A stretch of 64,000 nt of DNA from Thalassobaculum sp. OXR-137 (GTDB lineage: Bacteria > Pseudomonadota > Alphaproteobacteria > Thalassobaculales > Thalassobaculaceae). Shown in pieces: positions 1-8,795 of this stretch. The position numbers and the translations under genes are program-made. The notes under the pieces are model-generated. The model saw only the letters and a list, made by a program, of their open reading frames with translations. It had not been told where the DNA came from and did no database searches. The stretch spans positions 2,154,001 through 2,218,000 of the forward strand of contig NZ_CP139715.1 in the NCBI RefSeq assembly GCF_034377285.1, read 5' to 3'. Each line of letters starts with the position of its first letter. Positions within the stretch are counted from its first letter, which is position 1.

Positions 1-722
1 TCTACACGATCCCGACCGTGCAGAACCCGACCGGCACCGTCCTGTCGCTGCCGCGCCGCCACGAGATGCTGAAGCTGGCCGAGAAGCACGGCATCGCCAT
101 CTTTGAGGACGACTGCTACTGCGACCTGATCTTCGACGGCCCCTATGCGGACCAGCGTCCGCCGGCGATCCGCGCGCTCGATGACAGCGGGCGGGTGGTC
201 TACTGCGGCTCCTTCTCCAAGTCGATCGCCCCCGCTCTCCGGGTCGGCTATGTGGTCGCCGACTGGCCGGTGCTGAGCCGCATCCTGGCGCAGAAGTCGG
301 ATGGCGGCACCGGGGCGGTGGAACAGCTCCTGCTGGCCGAGTTCGCAAAGGATTTCGACGCCCATGTCGGGTCGCTGAACAAGATCCTGAAGGGCAAGGC
401 CGACGCCCTGGTCGAGGCGCTGGAGGCTGAGTTCGGCACGGCGGCCGAGTTTACGCGGCCGACCGGTGGTATCTTCCTGTGGGTCACCCTGCCGGCGGAG
501 GTCGACACCACCCGCCTCGCCCAGGTCGCCGCGGCCGAGGGCGTTGCGGTAAACCCCGGTGCGGAGTGGTCGGCGGACCCGGAATCCGGTAAGCGACGTA
601 TCCGCATCTGCTTCGCCCATCCCTCGGCGGAGACGATCAAGGAAGGAATGGCCAGGCTCGCCGAGATCTGTCACCGCGAATTCGGTGTCCCGGCGCGCGG
701 CCGCAATGTGGAACGGAGTTAG
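1..722 (+). CDS. PLP-dependent aminotransferase, C-terminal part (5' end outside the window)
   Basis: The reading frame is already open at base 3 and the first residues read YTIPTVQNPTG, the substrate/PLP-pocket motif of fold-type I aminotransferases of the LysN/MocR type. The PLP lysine is in SFSKSIAPALRVGY. The C-terminal part ends with a small domain (GGIFLWVTLP, then RIRICFAHPS), as in 2-aminoadipate or aromatic aminotransferases. The internal GTG at base 18 is not the true start. Whether a GntR-type DNA-binding domain precedes it cannot be seen, so an enzyme and a MocR-type regulator both remain possible. metA follows 56 bases downstream on the same strand. Confidence 0.85.
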   Translation, partial: YTIPTVQNPTGTVLSLPRRHEMLKLAEKHGIAIFEDDCYCDLIFDGPYADQRPPAIRALDDSGRVVYCGSFSKSIAPALRVGYVVADWPVLSRILAQKSDGGTGAVEQLLLAEFAKDFDAHVGSLNKILKGKADALVEALEAEFGTAAEFTRPTGGIFLWVTLPAEVDTTRLAQVAAAEGVAVNPGAEWSADPESGKRRIRICFAHPSAETIKEGMARLAEICHREFGVPARGRNVERS

Positions 723-778
723 AAATTGACCCAATCGTCATCGACTGCGTCGGCCCTCGCTGAGAGCGGGGGCCGCTG

Positions 779-1699
779 ATGCCGATCAAGATCCCCGACG
801 ATCTCCCCGCCCGCGCCCAGCTCGAGGCTGAGGGGGTGGCGGTCATGGACGAGGCCACCGCCATTCGCCAGGACATCCGCCCGATGCGGATCGGCCTGCT
901 GAACCTGATGCCGAACAAGATCCGCACGGAAACCCAGTTCGCCCGGCTGCTCGGTGCGACGCCGCTGCAGGTCGAGCTGACGCTGGTGAAGATCACCAAT
1001 CACGTCGCCCGCAACACCTCCAGCGACCACATCATCTCGTTCTACCAGAACTGGGAGGACATCCGGGACCAGCGGTTCGACGGGTTCATCATCACCGGTG
1101 CGCCGATCGAGCAGCTCGAGTACGAGGAGGTCACCTACTGGGACGAGTTGCGCCGCATCTTCGACTGGACCCAGACCAACGTGCACGGCTGCCTCAATAT
1201 CTGCTGGGGGGCCCAGGCCGCCGTCCACCATTTCCACGGCATGCCGAAATACGACCTGCCGAAGAAGGCGTTCGGCGTGTTCCGGCATCAGGCGCTGGAC
1301 AGCACCTCGCGCTACCTGCGCGGCTTCTCCGACAATTTCGTGATCCCGGTGTCGCGCTGGACCGAGGTCCGCTCCGAGGACATTCCGGCCGATAGCGGGA
1401 TGGAGGTGCTGGTGGAGTCGAAGGACACCGGGCTGTGCCTGCTGGACGACCCGAAATGCCGGTCGCTGCACATGTTCAACCACATCGAATACGACTCGCT
1501 GTCGCTCGGCGAGGAGTATTTCCGAGACGTGGAGAGCGGCAAGCCGATCGACGTGCCGCACGACTACTTCCCGAACAACGATCCGTCGCTGCCGCCGGAG
1601 AACCGGTGGCGCAGTCAGGCCTACCTGCTGTTCTGCAACTGGATCAACGAGATCTACCAGACCACGCCTTTCGATCTGAAGGATATCGGACAGCGCTGA
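779..1699 (+). CDS. metA: Homoserine O-acyltransferase MetA, predicted acetyl-CoA type
   Basis: This 306-residue protein has full MetA length and activates homoserine for methionine synthesis in the cytoplasm. The catalytic cysteine is Cys142 in NICWGAQAA, and the His/Glu pair is His235 and Glu237 in HMFNHIEYD, at the same numbers as in the E. coli enzyme. Residue 111 is Glu ([13 protein letters not shown]). In this family Glu111 is associated with acetyl-CoA and Gly111 with succinyl-CoA, so I predict an acetyltransferase despite the usual label homoserine O-succinyltransferase. The ATG follows a GGGGGCCGCTG stretch that is only a modest ribosome binding site. It lies downstream of an aminotransferase in the same direction. 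Confidence 0.93.
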   Translation: MPIKIPDDLPARAQLEAEGVAVMDEATAIRQDIRPMRIGLLNLMPNKIRTETQFARLLGATPLQVELTLVKITNHVARNTSSDHIISFYQNWEDIRDQRFDGFIITGAPIEQLEYEEVTYWDELRRIFDWTQTNVHGCLNICWGAQAAVHHFHGMPKYDLPKKAFGVFRHQALDSTSRYLRGFSDNFVIPVSRWTEVRSEDIPADSGMEVLVESKDTGLCLLDDPKCRSLHMFNHIEYDSLSLGEEYFRDVESGKPIDVPHDYFPNNDPSLPPENRWRSQAYLLFCNWINEIYQTTPFDLKDIGQR

Positions 1700-1732
1700 C
1701 CCGCAGCATTCAACGCCAAAGGAGAGGGACCC

Positions 1733-2113
1733 ATGGCCGCAGTGATCACCATCGCCTTGCTGGACGAGATCCAGGACGGATTCAACCGCCACGACGTCGA
1801 CGGGATCCTGTCGCATTTCGTGGAGGACTGCGTGTGGGTCATGGCCAGCGGCCCGACGCCGCCGGAGGGCCGGGTCTGTCACGGCAAGGCGGAGATCGGC
1901 CAGGTGCTGAGCGAGCGCTACAAGCAGATCCCCGACATGCGCTGGGAGGACATCCGCCACTGGATCGTCGACGACAGCAAGGCGATCTCCGAATGGGTGG
2001 TCAAGGGCACGCCCGAAGGCGGCGAGCCCTTCGCCTATCTCGGCTGCGACCTCTGGGAGTTCGAGGGCGGCAAGGTGACCAAGAAGGACACCTACTGGAA
2101 AATCATCCGGTAG
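1733..2113 (+). CDS. NTF2-like / SnoaL-like small protein
   Basis: This 126-residue protein is preceded by a strong ribosome binding site (AGGAGAGG, 6-8 bases before the ATG). The pattern of an N-terminal helix (LLDEIQDGFNRHDVDGILSHF), a central FVEDCVWVMASGP strand and a C-terminal CDLWEFEGGKVTKKDTYWKI is typical of the NTF2-like alpha+beta barrel, as in SnoaL and ketosteroid isomerase. The substrate cannot be told. It follows metA after 33 bases and may be cotranscribed with it. A short hairpin without a U-run at 2153-2173 follows the gene. Confidence 0.8.
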   Translation: MAAVITIALLDEIQDGFNRHDVDGILSHFVEDCVWVMASGPTPPEGRVCHGKAEIGQVLSERYKQIPDMRWEDIRHWIVDDSKAISEWVVKGTPEGGEPFAYLGCDLWEFEGGKVTKKDTYWKIIR

Positions 2114-2207
2114 TCCGGGTCGCGCCGATCCGCCGCTAATCCTTCCATGGCTTCCGCAGGGGTGTTCTGCGGAGGTGGCGATGCCGGATTGCTGCCAGTT
2201 GTCGAGT

Positions 2208-2223
2208 GTTGACATTTGTCAAC
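2208..2223 (+). promoter_or_regulatory. Inverted repeat overlapping a -35 box: likely operator/promoter of the next two genes
   Basis: The sequence is GTTGACA-TT-TGTCAAC, 7-base perfect arms. The left arm contains a consensus -35 hexamer TTGACA (2209-2214). Seventeen bases later lies CATTCT (2232-2237), a passable -10, followed by the ATG at 2249, so the transcript would be nearly leaderless. A palindrome covering -35 in front of a small protein plus a helix-turn-helix protein is what an autoregulated toxin-antitoxin-like operon would show. That role is inferred. Confidence 0.5.
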
Positions 2224-2248
2224 GATCTGCTCATTCTGGTGGCCGGTG

Positions 2249-2494
2249 ATGGTGCGATCGCGGCATCCGAACAAGGAAGTCGAGGCGGCCATCCGGCATG
2301 CCGAAGACCTCGGGTGGACATGCCGACGCCAGGGACATTGGGGGCGGCTCTATTGTCCCCTGCACGACCAGCGGGGATGCCAGATCGGGGTCAACGGAAC
2401 GCCCAGGAGTGCCGATGTCCATGCCCGGCAGATCCTGCGGGCCGTGGCGCGGTGTCCCCATCGACCCGACGGAGGCTCCGATGACGGCGTTTGA
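2249..2494 (+). CDS. Small HicA/YcfA-like protein, possible toxin
   Basis: This 81-residue basic protein begins MVRSRHPNKEVEAAIRHAED and continues GWTCRRQGHWGRLYCP. The order is a helix, a GHxWGRL(Y/F)CP segment carrying the histidine, and a tail ending SADVHARQILRAVARC. It resembles HicA/YcfA double-stranded-RNA-binding-fold proteins, in which a glycine-histidine hairpin is catalytic. The resemblance is by pattern only. The stop lies 14 bases inside the next gene, so the two are translationally coupled. An earlier in-frame ATG exists at 2216, but the start at 2249 begins the conserved part and leaves room for the promoter. A non-toxic nucleic-acid-binding role is also possible. Confidence 0.6.
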   Translation: MVRSRHPNKEVEAAIRHAEDLGWTCRRQGHWGRLYCPLHDQRGCQIGVNGTPRSADVHARQILRAVARCPHRPDGGSDDGV

Positions 2495-3017
2495 GTTCAG
2501 CGTGATTGCCTCCGGCCTCGACCCGCAGGCGGAGGAATTCGAGGCGCGGTTTTACGAGGGCGGCTGCGACGATGCGCTGGTGTCCTTCCAGAACGGCCAT
2601 GTGGTTGTCGATTTCACGCGGGAGGCCGAGAGCTTGGACCGGGCCCTGGCCTCGGCCGTAGAAAGCGTGGCGTCGACGGGCGCCCGGGTGGAGCGGATCG
2701 AACCGGACCCGCTCGTCAGCATCTCCGATATCGCCAAGCGCGCGGGCATGACCCGGGCCGCGATCTCCAACTACCACCGGGGCCAGCGGGGCGAGGCCTT
2801 TCCGGCACCGATCGCCCGCATTACCTCCGACAGCCCGTTCTGGGACTGGGCGGATGTCGCGCGGTGGCTCGCTCGGCGGGGAACGCTCTCGATGGCGGAG
2901 GCGATCGAGGCCGAGCTGATCCGGCAGGCGAATATCGCTGTGCAGCGGGGAGAGGTCCGGATCGGCCGTCTGCTTCGGGAACATGCCGAGCGCTACGAGT
3001 TGGAGCTCTGCGCCTAA
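2481..3017 (+). CDS. Helix-turn-helix partner protein, possible antitoxin
   Basis: This 178-residue protein starts at an ATG with GGAGG 5 bases upstream. An N-terminal alpha/beta half (MTAFEFSVIASGLDPQAEEF, acidic) is followed by a helix-turn-helix near residues 80-110 (ISDIAKRAGMTRAAISNYHRG) and a FWDWADVARWLARRG segment. The acidic N-terminal half could bind the basic product of the preceding overlapping gene, and the helix-turn-helix could bind the palindrome at 2208-2223. The pair has the layout of a type II toxin-antitoxin operon with the toxin gene first, as in hicAB. The function is inference. It ends 4 bases into the convergent TetR gene. Confidence 0.65.
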   Translation: MTAFEFSVIASGLDPQAEEFEARFYEGGCDDALVSFQNGHVVVDFTREAESLDRALASAVESVASTGARVERIEPDPLVSISDIAKRAGMTRAAISNYHRGQRGEAFPAPIARITSDSPFWDWADVARWLARRGTLSMAEAIEAELIRQANIAVQRGEVRIGRLLREHAERYELELCA

Positions 3018-3661
3018 CGCGCAGCCATCTCGTCCATCCACGCGAGGTACGGGTCCAGTTCTTCCGGGGTCGGGTCCTGGCCGGTGAAGGCCTTCAGGTA
3101 GTGGGCGGTCACGGCCTTGCGCTGCTCCAGGGTCTCGCCGAGGTCCAGGGCGTAATAGCCGATCTGCATGAAATACAGCACGCGGGAGCGCACGAAGGCC
3201 TCGCCTTCCGCCCAGCCGTGGCGGCGGAACAGGCCGGCGATGGCGGCGACGCGGGTCTCGTCGGCCTTGTCCAGCACGGCGCGCACCGCCTCCGACCGCC
3301 GCGCCCAGTCTCGCACCGCGAAATCCAGGCGCGGATCGAACAGGCTCTCATCCACCCAACAGCGGAAGATATGGGTCACCCCCTGGACGATCGAGGTGGA
3401 CGGCAGGGCCGCCTGCTCGACCACGGCGCGGGTATTGGTGTCCTGCCAATGGGCCAGCAGGGCGTCCAGCAGCCGGTCGCGGTTGCGGAAATACCAGTAG
3501 AAGCTGGAGCGCGACACACCCAGCCGGTCGGCCAGGGTCAGCACCTTCACGCTGTCCACCCCGTCGCTGATCAGGGTGTCGAGGGCGGCCCGGATCCAGT
3601 CCTCCCGCGTCGCCTTGGTATGGGTCAGTCGCGGGTTCGGGGGCGGGCCGGCGTTATTCAC
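3014..3661 (-). CDS. TetR/AcrR-family transcriptional regulator
   Basis: This 215-residue protein starts at a GTG (VNNAGPPPNPRLTHTK) with GAGGA about 8 bases upstream. A longer reading back to 3817 would overlap most of the flavoprotein gene and has non-protein-like composition. The N-terminal helix-turn-helix is clear: LISDGVDSVKVLTLADRLGVSRSSFYWYFRNRDRLLDALL. The rest is the all-helical ligand-binding and dimerisation domain. It lies 10 bases downstream of the FAD oxidoreductase on the same strand. It is therefore probably cotranscribed with it and a candidate regulator of methylated-glycine catabolism. Confidence 0.85.
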   Translation of the reverse strand: MNNAGPPPNPRLTHTKATREDWIRAALDTLISDGVDSVKVLTLADRLGVSRSSFYWYFRNRDRLLDALLAHWQDTNTRAVVEQAALPSTSIVQGVTHIFRCWVDESLFDPRLDFAVRDWARRSEAVRAVLDKADETRVAAIAGLFRRHGWAEGEAFVRSRVLYFMQIGYYALDLGETLEQRKAVTAHYLKAFTGQDPTPEELDPYLAWMDEMAAR

Positions 3662-3671
3662 TGCGAAATCC

Positions 3672-4976
3672 TCATCCCAGGACCGAGAAGCTGCTCTCCT
3701 GGTTGATGCTGCGCTTGCGGGAATAGAAGCCGACATCGATGTCGCGGCCGAGATACGGCAGGCGGAAGGAGAGCGGGGCGGTGTCGTGATCGTGTCCGGC
3801 TGCGCCGTATTCGACAAGGGCCGCCATCATTTTTCCGGCGACCGGGGCGTTCTTGAACTGATTGCCGCTGGTGCCGCAGGCCATGTAGTAGCCGCCCAGC
3901 GAGGTCCTGTCGTAGATCGGGATCCAGTCCTCGGTGACGTCGTAGAGGTCGACCACGCCCTTCATCCGGCTGGGGATGCCGAGACTCGGCAGGCGCTGGG
4001 CGTAGCGCAGGGCCTGCACCCGCCACTGCTCCGAGAACTCGCGGTCGTAGTCGGTGTCGTCCTCGACCCAGACAGGTGCGTCGCAGGGCGGGTCCTCGCT
4101 GCCGATGAGAATGTTGTTGCCGTGTTCCGGCCGGCAGTAGACGGCGATGTCGCTGTCCGACAGCACCATGCCGTCGCGCTCGAAATCGAGCCCGGCGGGG
4201 GCGGGGACGTGGACCACCTCCTGGCGCAGGGCGCGGGTGGTGATGGTCATCTCCCCGGTAACGCCGGCCAGCGCGTTGATCCGCGAGGAGGCGGGGCCGG
4301 CGACGTTGATCACGACGGGGGCGTGGATCTCCGAGCCGTCGGCGAGCCGGACGCCGGTTACCTTGCCTTCATGGTTCAGGATCTCGGTGACGATGGCGCC
4401 GTAGAGGAAGTCGGCACCCTTGGCCTTGGCCGCGTCGGCGAGGTTCTGGGCGGCCAGCGCCGGGTCGGTGACATAGCCGGCCTTGGGCCAGAACACCGCC
4501 CCGCGCAGGTCGCTGCCGGTGGGCTGGCCGAACTCGGGATCGGTGCCCGCCTTTGCCGGGTGAAACTGCGCCATGCTGGTGCCCGGCAGGCGGGCCTGGA
4601 TCTGCTCCGGGCTCCAGTCCTCGTAGGGCACCCCGAGGATGTCGGCGTTTTCCATATGCCGGGCCATGAAGTCGTTGCCCTGGGTCTTCATGACCAGCGC
4701 GCCGCATTCCCGGAAGCGGGCGAGGTCTTTTGGGGCCGCCTCTAGGTAGTCGGCCCAGTCGCGCCAGTAGTGGTAGCCCTCCCAGGCGAAGGCGGTGCCG
4801 TCGAGGGTGGAGTAGTAGGTGCGGATGATGGCGCAGGATCCGCTGGTAGAGCCGTGGCCGGCCTGGGCGTTGCGGTCGACGGTAAGGGTCTTCCAGCCTT
4901 TCTTGGCGAGTTCGAAGGCAATGGCGGCGCCGATCACCCCGGCACCGATGATGACGGCATCTGCAGTTCTGGTCAT
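3672..4976 (-). CDS. FAD-dependent amine/amino-acid oxidoreductase (DAO family, sarcosine oxidase beta-like)
   Basis: This 434-residue protein starts with the ADP-binding fold AVIIGAGVIGAAIAFELAKKG (GxGxxG at residues 11-16) and has a C-terminal PIYDRTSLGGYYMACGTSGNQFKNAPVAGKMMA, the second flavin contact of the DAO superfamily. The family oxidises secondary amines or D-amino acids such as sarcosine, proline or dimethylglycine. The substrate is not fixed by sequence. It lies between a dimethylglycine-dehydrogenase-like gene upstream and a TetR gene downstream, all on the minus strand. The three probably serve glycine betaine, choline or related methylamine breakdown. Confidence 0.88.
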   Translation of the reverse strand: MTRTADAVIIGAGVIGAAIAFELAKKGWKTLTVDRNAQAGHGSTSGSCAIIRTYYSTLDGTAFAWEGYHYWRDWADYLEAAPKDLARFRECGALVMKTQGNDFMARHMENADILGVPYEDWSPEQIQARLPGTSMAQFHPAKAGTDPEFGQPTGSDLRGAVFWPKAGYVTDPALAAQNLADAAKAKGADFLYGAIVTEILNHEGKVTGVRLADGSEIHAPVVINVAGPASSRINALAGVTGEMTITTRALRQEVVHVPAPAGLDFERDGMVLSDSDIAVYCRPEHGNNILIGSEDPPCDAPVWVEDDTDYDREFSEQWRVQALRYAQRLPSLGIPSRMKGVVDLYDVTEDWIPIYDRTSLGGYYMACGTSGNQFKNAPVAGKMMAALVEYGAAGHDHDTAPLSFRLPYLGRDIDVGFYSRKRSINQESSFSVLG

Positions 4977-5328
4977 GGGGGCGGTCCTTTCATCGGTACG
5001 GCTCGTTTGAGATTCCGGCGGCGGTCACGATGGGCCGTGGCACAATCCCGGATTAAATCCGTGACAGGGAGTGAGTGAGGATTGCTAACCCGAAACACTC
5101 CCCGGACCTGTTCCGGGGCAATCGGCGCAGCGTGACGGGACACATGCCGCTTGTCCTGTGGAGCAGGACCGGATCCTCTCGACCGCGGCGAGGTGTTCAC
5201 CGCTCCGTCACGCCTCAAGGATTGCCCCGGAACAAGTCCGGGGAATGTGAGATAGGGGGATGCGGACGGTTCCCAGGTCCCGGAGTCAGGCCGGGACCCG
5301 CTTGCAGGCGTGACCGTGCCCATCCCGG
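4977..5328. repeat. Intergenic stretch with two inverted copies of a GC-rich palindrome
   Basis: At 5096-5122 lies CTCCCCGGACCTGTTCCGG followed by GGCAAT. At 5221-5247 lies its near-exact inverted copy, ATTGCCCCGGAACAAGTCCG followed by GGGAATG. Each unit is itself a hairpin (CCCCGGA/TCCGGGG). A relative of the unit occurs near 24660. No gene was found in this 352-base gap, which separates the two flavoprotein genes. Such units are common dispersed intergenic repeats in Alphaproteobacteria. A role in transcription termination or mRNA stability between the two genes is possible. Confidence 0.7.
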
Positions 5329-7749
5329 CTACCCCCGAAGCCTGGCGCCGCTGGGGTCGTACGGACTGTCGGCGATGACCCGGGCCGGGCGCTTCTCGCC
5401 GACGACGTGCACATCCACCGCGGCGCCCTCGACCGCCACGTCGCTGTCCACCAGCGCCATGGCGAGGCTCATGCCCACCGAATGCCCGTAGCCGCCGGAG
5501 GTCACGAACCCGACCCGCCGGCCATCGGTCCAGACCGGCTCGAAGCCGCGCGCGTCGGCGCCGTCGGACTCCACCGCCAGGGTCACCAGCGGCTGGCCTA
5601 GCATCCCCGCCTCGTTCTCCCTCAGCGCGGCGTCGCGACCGACGAAACCCGGCTTGTCGAAGGCGATCCAGCGATCGAGCCCCGTCATGCCCGGCGTATA
5701 GGCCTGGGTGAACTCGCTCGACCACACGCCGTAGCTCTTCTCCAGCCGCATGGCGTTGGCCGCGTATCCGCCGACTGGCGCCAGGCCCAGTCCCTCGCCG
5801 GCCACCACCAGGGTGTCGCGTAGCATCCGGTGTTCCGGTGCCGGCACGTTGATCTCGTAGCCCAGCTCTCCCAGCACCGAGAGCCGGCCGACCTTCGCCC
5901 GGGTCAGGCCGATATCCATCTCGCGGCAGGCCATGAAGCGGAAGTCGTCGGCGGCGACGCTGTCGTTGACCACCACCCGTTCCATCAGCGCGCGGGCGTT
6001 CGGGCCGGAGACCAGCCAGCCGGTCCAGGCGTCGGAAATGTCGCGGACGCTGACCCCCGCTTCCGCATGGCTGTCGAACCAGCGCATGTGCCATTGGCGC
6101 AGGTAGTAGGAGCCCATCAGCCAGAAGGTCTCGCCGTCCCAGTTGAACACGGTGAGGTCGCCCATCAGCCGGCCGGTGGGCGACAGCATCGGCGCCAGCT
6201 TCGCCCGGCCGATGGCGGGCAGGCGGCAGGCCAGCATCCGGTCCAGCCACGTGGCCGCTCCCGGCCCGCTGATCTCGTAGCGGGAATAGCCCGAGGTATC
6301 GAGCAGCCCCACCCCCTCGCGCACTACCCTGGTCTCGGCGGCGACGATGTCGAAGGCGTTGGAGCGCTTCAGGGTCGGCGTCTCCTCGAACTCCGTCGAC
6401 GGCGCAAAGAACAGCGGCACCTCCAATCCCCAGCTCACGCCGAACCGGGCGTTGGCCGCCACATGGGCGTCGTGGCTCGGCGACACCCGCAGGGGACGGC
6501 CGGCGGGAAGTTGCTCGTTGGGGTAGGCCATGACGAAGCGGCGCGAGTAGAACTGGCCCGTCGTCTGGCGCAGGTATTCGCGGTTGGAGGCCCATTTGCC
6601 GAAGCGGGCGATGTCCATGCCGAAGACGTCGGCCTCCGGCTCGCCATGGATCATCCATTCGGCCAGCGACTTGCCGACGCCGCCGCCCTGGCTGAACCCG
6701 GCCATCACCCCGCAGGCGAGCCAGTAGTTCGGGACGCCCGGCACCGGCCCGACCAGCGGGTTGCCGTCCGGCGCGAAGGTGAAGGCGCCGTTCACCCACT
6801 TGCGGATGCCGGTGTCGTTCAGCACCGGATAGCGCTCGAACCCCTTGGCGAGCTCCGGAGCGATGCGGTCGATATCCTCCGGGATCAGCTCGATGCCGTA
6901 ATCCCAGGGCGCACCTTCCATGTTCCAGTGCTTCGGCGTCAGCTCGTAGACCCCGACCAGCAGCCCGCCGCGCTCCTGGCGCGAATAGGTGAAGCCCTCC
7001 AGGTCGGTGAGCATGCACATCTCGCGGTCCCGGCCTTCCAGCTCCGGGATCGGCTCGGTGACCAGGTAGTGATGCTCCATCGGCGTGACCGGCAGGTCGA
7101 CCCCGGCCATCAGCCCGACCTGCTTGGCCCAGAGGCCGGCGGCGTTGACCACATGCTCGGCGATGATGGTGCCCTGCTCGGTCACCACGTCCCAGCTACC
7201 GTCAGGTCGCGGGTTCAGCTCGATCACCCGGTTGCGCAGGATGACGTCGGCACCGCGCTTCTTCGCCGCCCCGGCATAGGCATGGGTGGTGCCGTAGGGG
7301 TCGAGATGGCCTTCATGCGGGTCGTAGAGGCCGCCGATCACGTCGGAGAGGTCGGCGATGGGATTTAGTTCGCGGATCTCCTCCGGCGTCAGCAGCCGGG
7401 CCTCGTCCACGCCCATGGTCTGGAACACCGCCCAGGCCGATTTCAGCCACTCCCAGCGCTCGGGCTTGGAGGCGATGCTGACCCCGCCGGTCATGTGCAC
7501 GCCGACCGCCTGGCCGCTCTCCTCCTCGATCTCTTTGTAGAGTTTGATCGTGTAGGCCTGCAGGGCGGCGATGTTCGGGTCGGCGTTCAGCGGGTGGAAG
7601 CCGGCCGCCGCATGCCAGGTGGAGCCGGCGGTCAGCTCGGCGCGCTCGATCAGCGCGATGTCGGTCCAGCCGAATTTGGTGAGGTGGTAGAGCACGCTGG
7701 CGCCGACCACGCCCCCGCCGATGATCACCGCGCGATATTGGGATTTCAT
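5329..7749 (-). CDS. Dimethylglycine/sarcosine dehydrogenase-like flavoprotein with C-terminal GcvT-type folate domain
   Basis: This 806-residue protein has the two-part DMGDH architecture. Residues 1 to about 370 form a DAO flavin domain (AVIIGGGVVGASVLYHL, GxGxxG at 11-16). Residues about 430-800 form an aminomethyltransferase (GcvT-like) domain that passes the one-carbon unit to tetrahydrofolate. AGSTWHAAAGFH places His46 where mitochondrial DMGDH and sarcosine dehydrogenase attach FAD covalently. The likely reaction is oxidative demethylation of dimethylglycine or sarcosine. The exact substrate is unproven. It is the first gene of the minus-strand group with the DAO oxidoreductase and TetR regulator. 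The ATG is preceded by GGGAGGGTCCGCCC. Confidence 0.9.
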   Translation of the reverse strand: MKSQYRAVIIGGGVVGASVLYHLTKFGWTDIALIERAELTAGSTWHAAAGFHPLNADPNIAALQAYTIKLYKEIEEESGQAVGVHMTGGVSIASKPERWEWLKSAWAVFQTMGVDEARLLTPEEIRELNPIADLSDVIGGLYDPHEGHLDPYGTTHAYAGAAKKRGADVILRNRVIELNPRPDGSWDVVTEQGTIIAEHVVNAAGLWAKQVGLMAGVDLPVTPMEHHYLVTEPIPELEGRDREMCMLTDLEGFTYSRQERGGLLVGVYELTPKHWNMEGAPWDYGIELIPEDIDRIAPELAKGFERYPVLNDTGIRKWVNGAFTFAPDGNPLVGPVPGVPNYWLACGVMAGFSQGGGVGKSLAEWMIHGEPEADVFGMDIARFGKWASNREYLRQTTGQFYSRRFVMAYPNEQLPAGRPLRVSPSHDAHVAANARFGVSWGLEVPLFFAPSTEFEETPTLKRSNAFDIVAAETRVVREGVGLLDTSGYSRYEISGPGAATWLDRMLACRLPAIGRAKLAPMLSPTGRLMGDLTVFNWDGETFWLMGSYYLRQWHMRWFDSHAEAGVSVRDISDAWTGWLVSGPNARALMERVVVNDSVAADDFRFMACREMDIGLTRAKVGRLSVLGELGYEINVPAPEHRMLRDTLVVAGEGLGLAPVGGYAANAMRLEKSYGVWSSEFTQAYTPGMTGLDRWIAFDKPGFVGRDAALRENEAGMLGQPLVTLAVESDGADARGFEPVWTDGRRVGFVTSGGYGHSVGMSLAMALVDSDVAVEGAAVDVHVVGEKRPARVIADSPYDPSGARLRG

Positions 7750-7811
7750 GGGCGGACCCTCCCGGACTGGTAGCGGACCGGGGAAGGCTAATCGCGCGTG
7801 CGGATCTGTGT

Positions 7812-8795
7812 CTAGACAGAAGTGTCCAGATCGCGTGTCAGGATGCTCTCCGCCGAGCGGCTGAGGCCGAGCAGCGCCGGCTCATGGTGGGTGATCAGCC
7901 GCACGGGGATCGGGTCGAGATAGCCGGCGAGGCGCCCCTTGGCGGTGAAGCGGCGCCGGAAGCGACCGCCGTCGAACAGGTCGCCGAGCTTCGGCACCAT
8001 GCCGCCGGCGATATAGACTCCGCCGCTGGCCGCCGCGGTCAGGGCCAGGTCGCCGGCGACGGTGGCGAGGAAGTCGGTGAACAGGCCGATGGCCTCGCGG
8101 CAGCCGGGATCGGTCGCCCCGTCGGCGACGATGGCGGCGGCGTCGAGCCGGCGGGCCGGCAGGTCCTCCACCGCGCAGACGGCGTCATGCAGGTCCGCCA
8201 GGCCGGCGCCGGAGAGGGCGCGCTCGGCGGAGACATGGCCGTGCAGGTTGCGCAGATAGCCGATGACCCGCTCCTCCAGCCCGTTCTGTGCCGGCAGGGT
8301 GGCGTGGCCGCCTTCGCCGGGAATCACCCGGATCCCTGCCCCGTCGGGCACGACGAGGCCGACGCCCAGGCCGGTGCCAGGACCGATGGCGACCATGGGA
8401 CCGGGACGCGCCGGCCGGTCGGCGCCGACCGTGCGGTAGTCGGCTTCCGTCAGTTGGGGCAGGGCATAGGCGACAGCGGCGAAGTCGTTGACCACAGCGA
8501 GCTGGGTCAGCTCGAACCGGTCGCGCAGCGGGGCGACGGGGACGGTCCAGTCGCGGTTGGTGAACACCATGGTCTCGGCATCGGACGGTCCGGCCACGGC
8601 GAAGATCGCCCTATCGGGTCGGATTCCAGGGCCGATCTTGGCGAGATAGGCGCCGACGGCATCCTCCAGGGTGGCGAACCGGTTGCCCTCCATCGACGAT
8701 TCCTCCCGCGTGGTCTGCCCGTCGGTGAGGGCGAAGCGGAGATGGGTGCCGCCGAGATCGGCTATCAGGATCGGGGCGAGGATGGGGCCGGTCAT
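7812..8795 (-). CDS. glk: Glucokinase
   Basis: This 327-residue protein belongs to the bacterial Glk family (ROK-independent, E. coli type). The phosphate-binding signature ILIADLGGTHLRFAL is at the N-terminus. The sugar-binding motif VVNDFAAVAYALPQL, the GPGTGLGVGLVVP adenosine loop and GEGGHATLPA follow in the family order. It phosphorylates glucose to glucose 6-phosphate using ATP in the cytoplasm. The ATG overlaps the stop codon of a small upstream gene (ATGA), so the two are translationally coupled. Confidence 0.93.
   Translation of the reverse strand: MTGPILAPILIADLGGTHLRFALTDGQTTREESSMEGNRFATLEDAVGAYLAKIGPGIRPDRAIFAVAGPSDAETMVFTNRDWTVPVAPLRDRFELTQLAVVNDFAAVAYALPQLTEADYRTVGADRPARPGPMVAIGPGTGLGVGLVVPDGAGIRVIPGEGGHATLPAQNGLEERVIGYLRNLHGHVSAERALSGAGLADLHDAVCAVEDLPARRLDAAAIVADGATDPGCREAIGLFTDFLATVAGDLALTAAASGGVYIAGGMVPKLGDLFDGGRFRRRFTAKGRLAGYLDPIPVRLITHHEPALLGLSRSAESILTRDLDTSV

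Noticed and set aside
3662-3817. N-terminal extension of the TetR protein to 3817
   Set aside because: It would overlap the flavoprotein's C-terminus by about 145 bases and its residues are low-complexity. The GTG at 3661 has a ribosome binding site.
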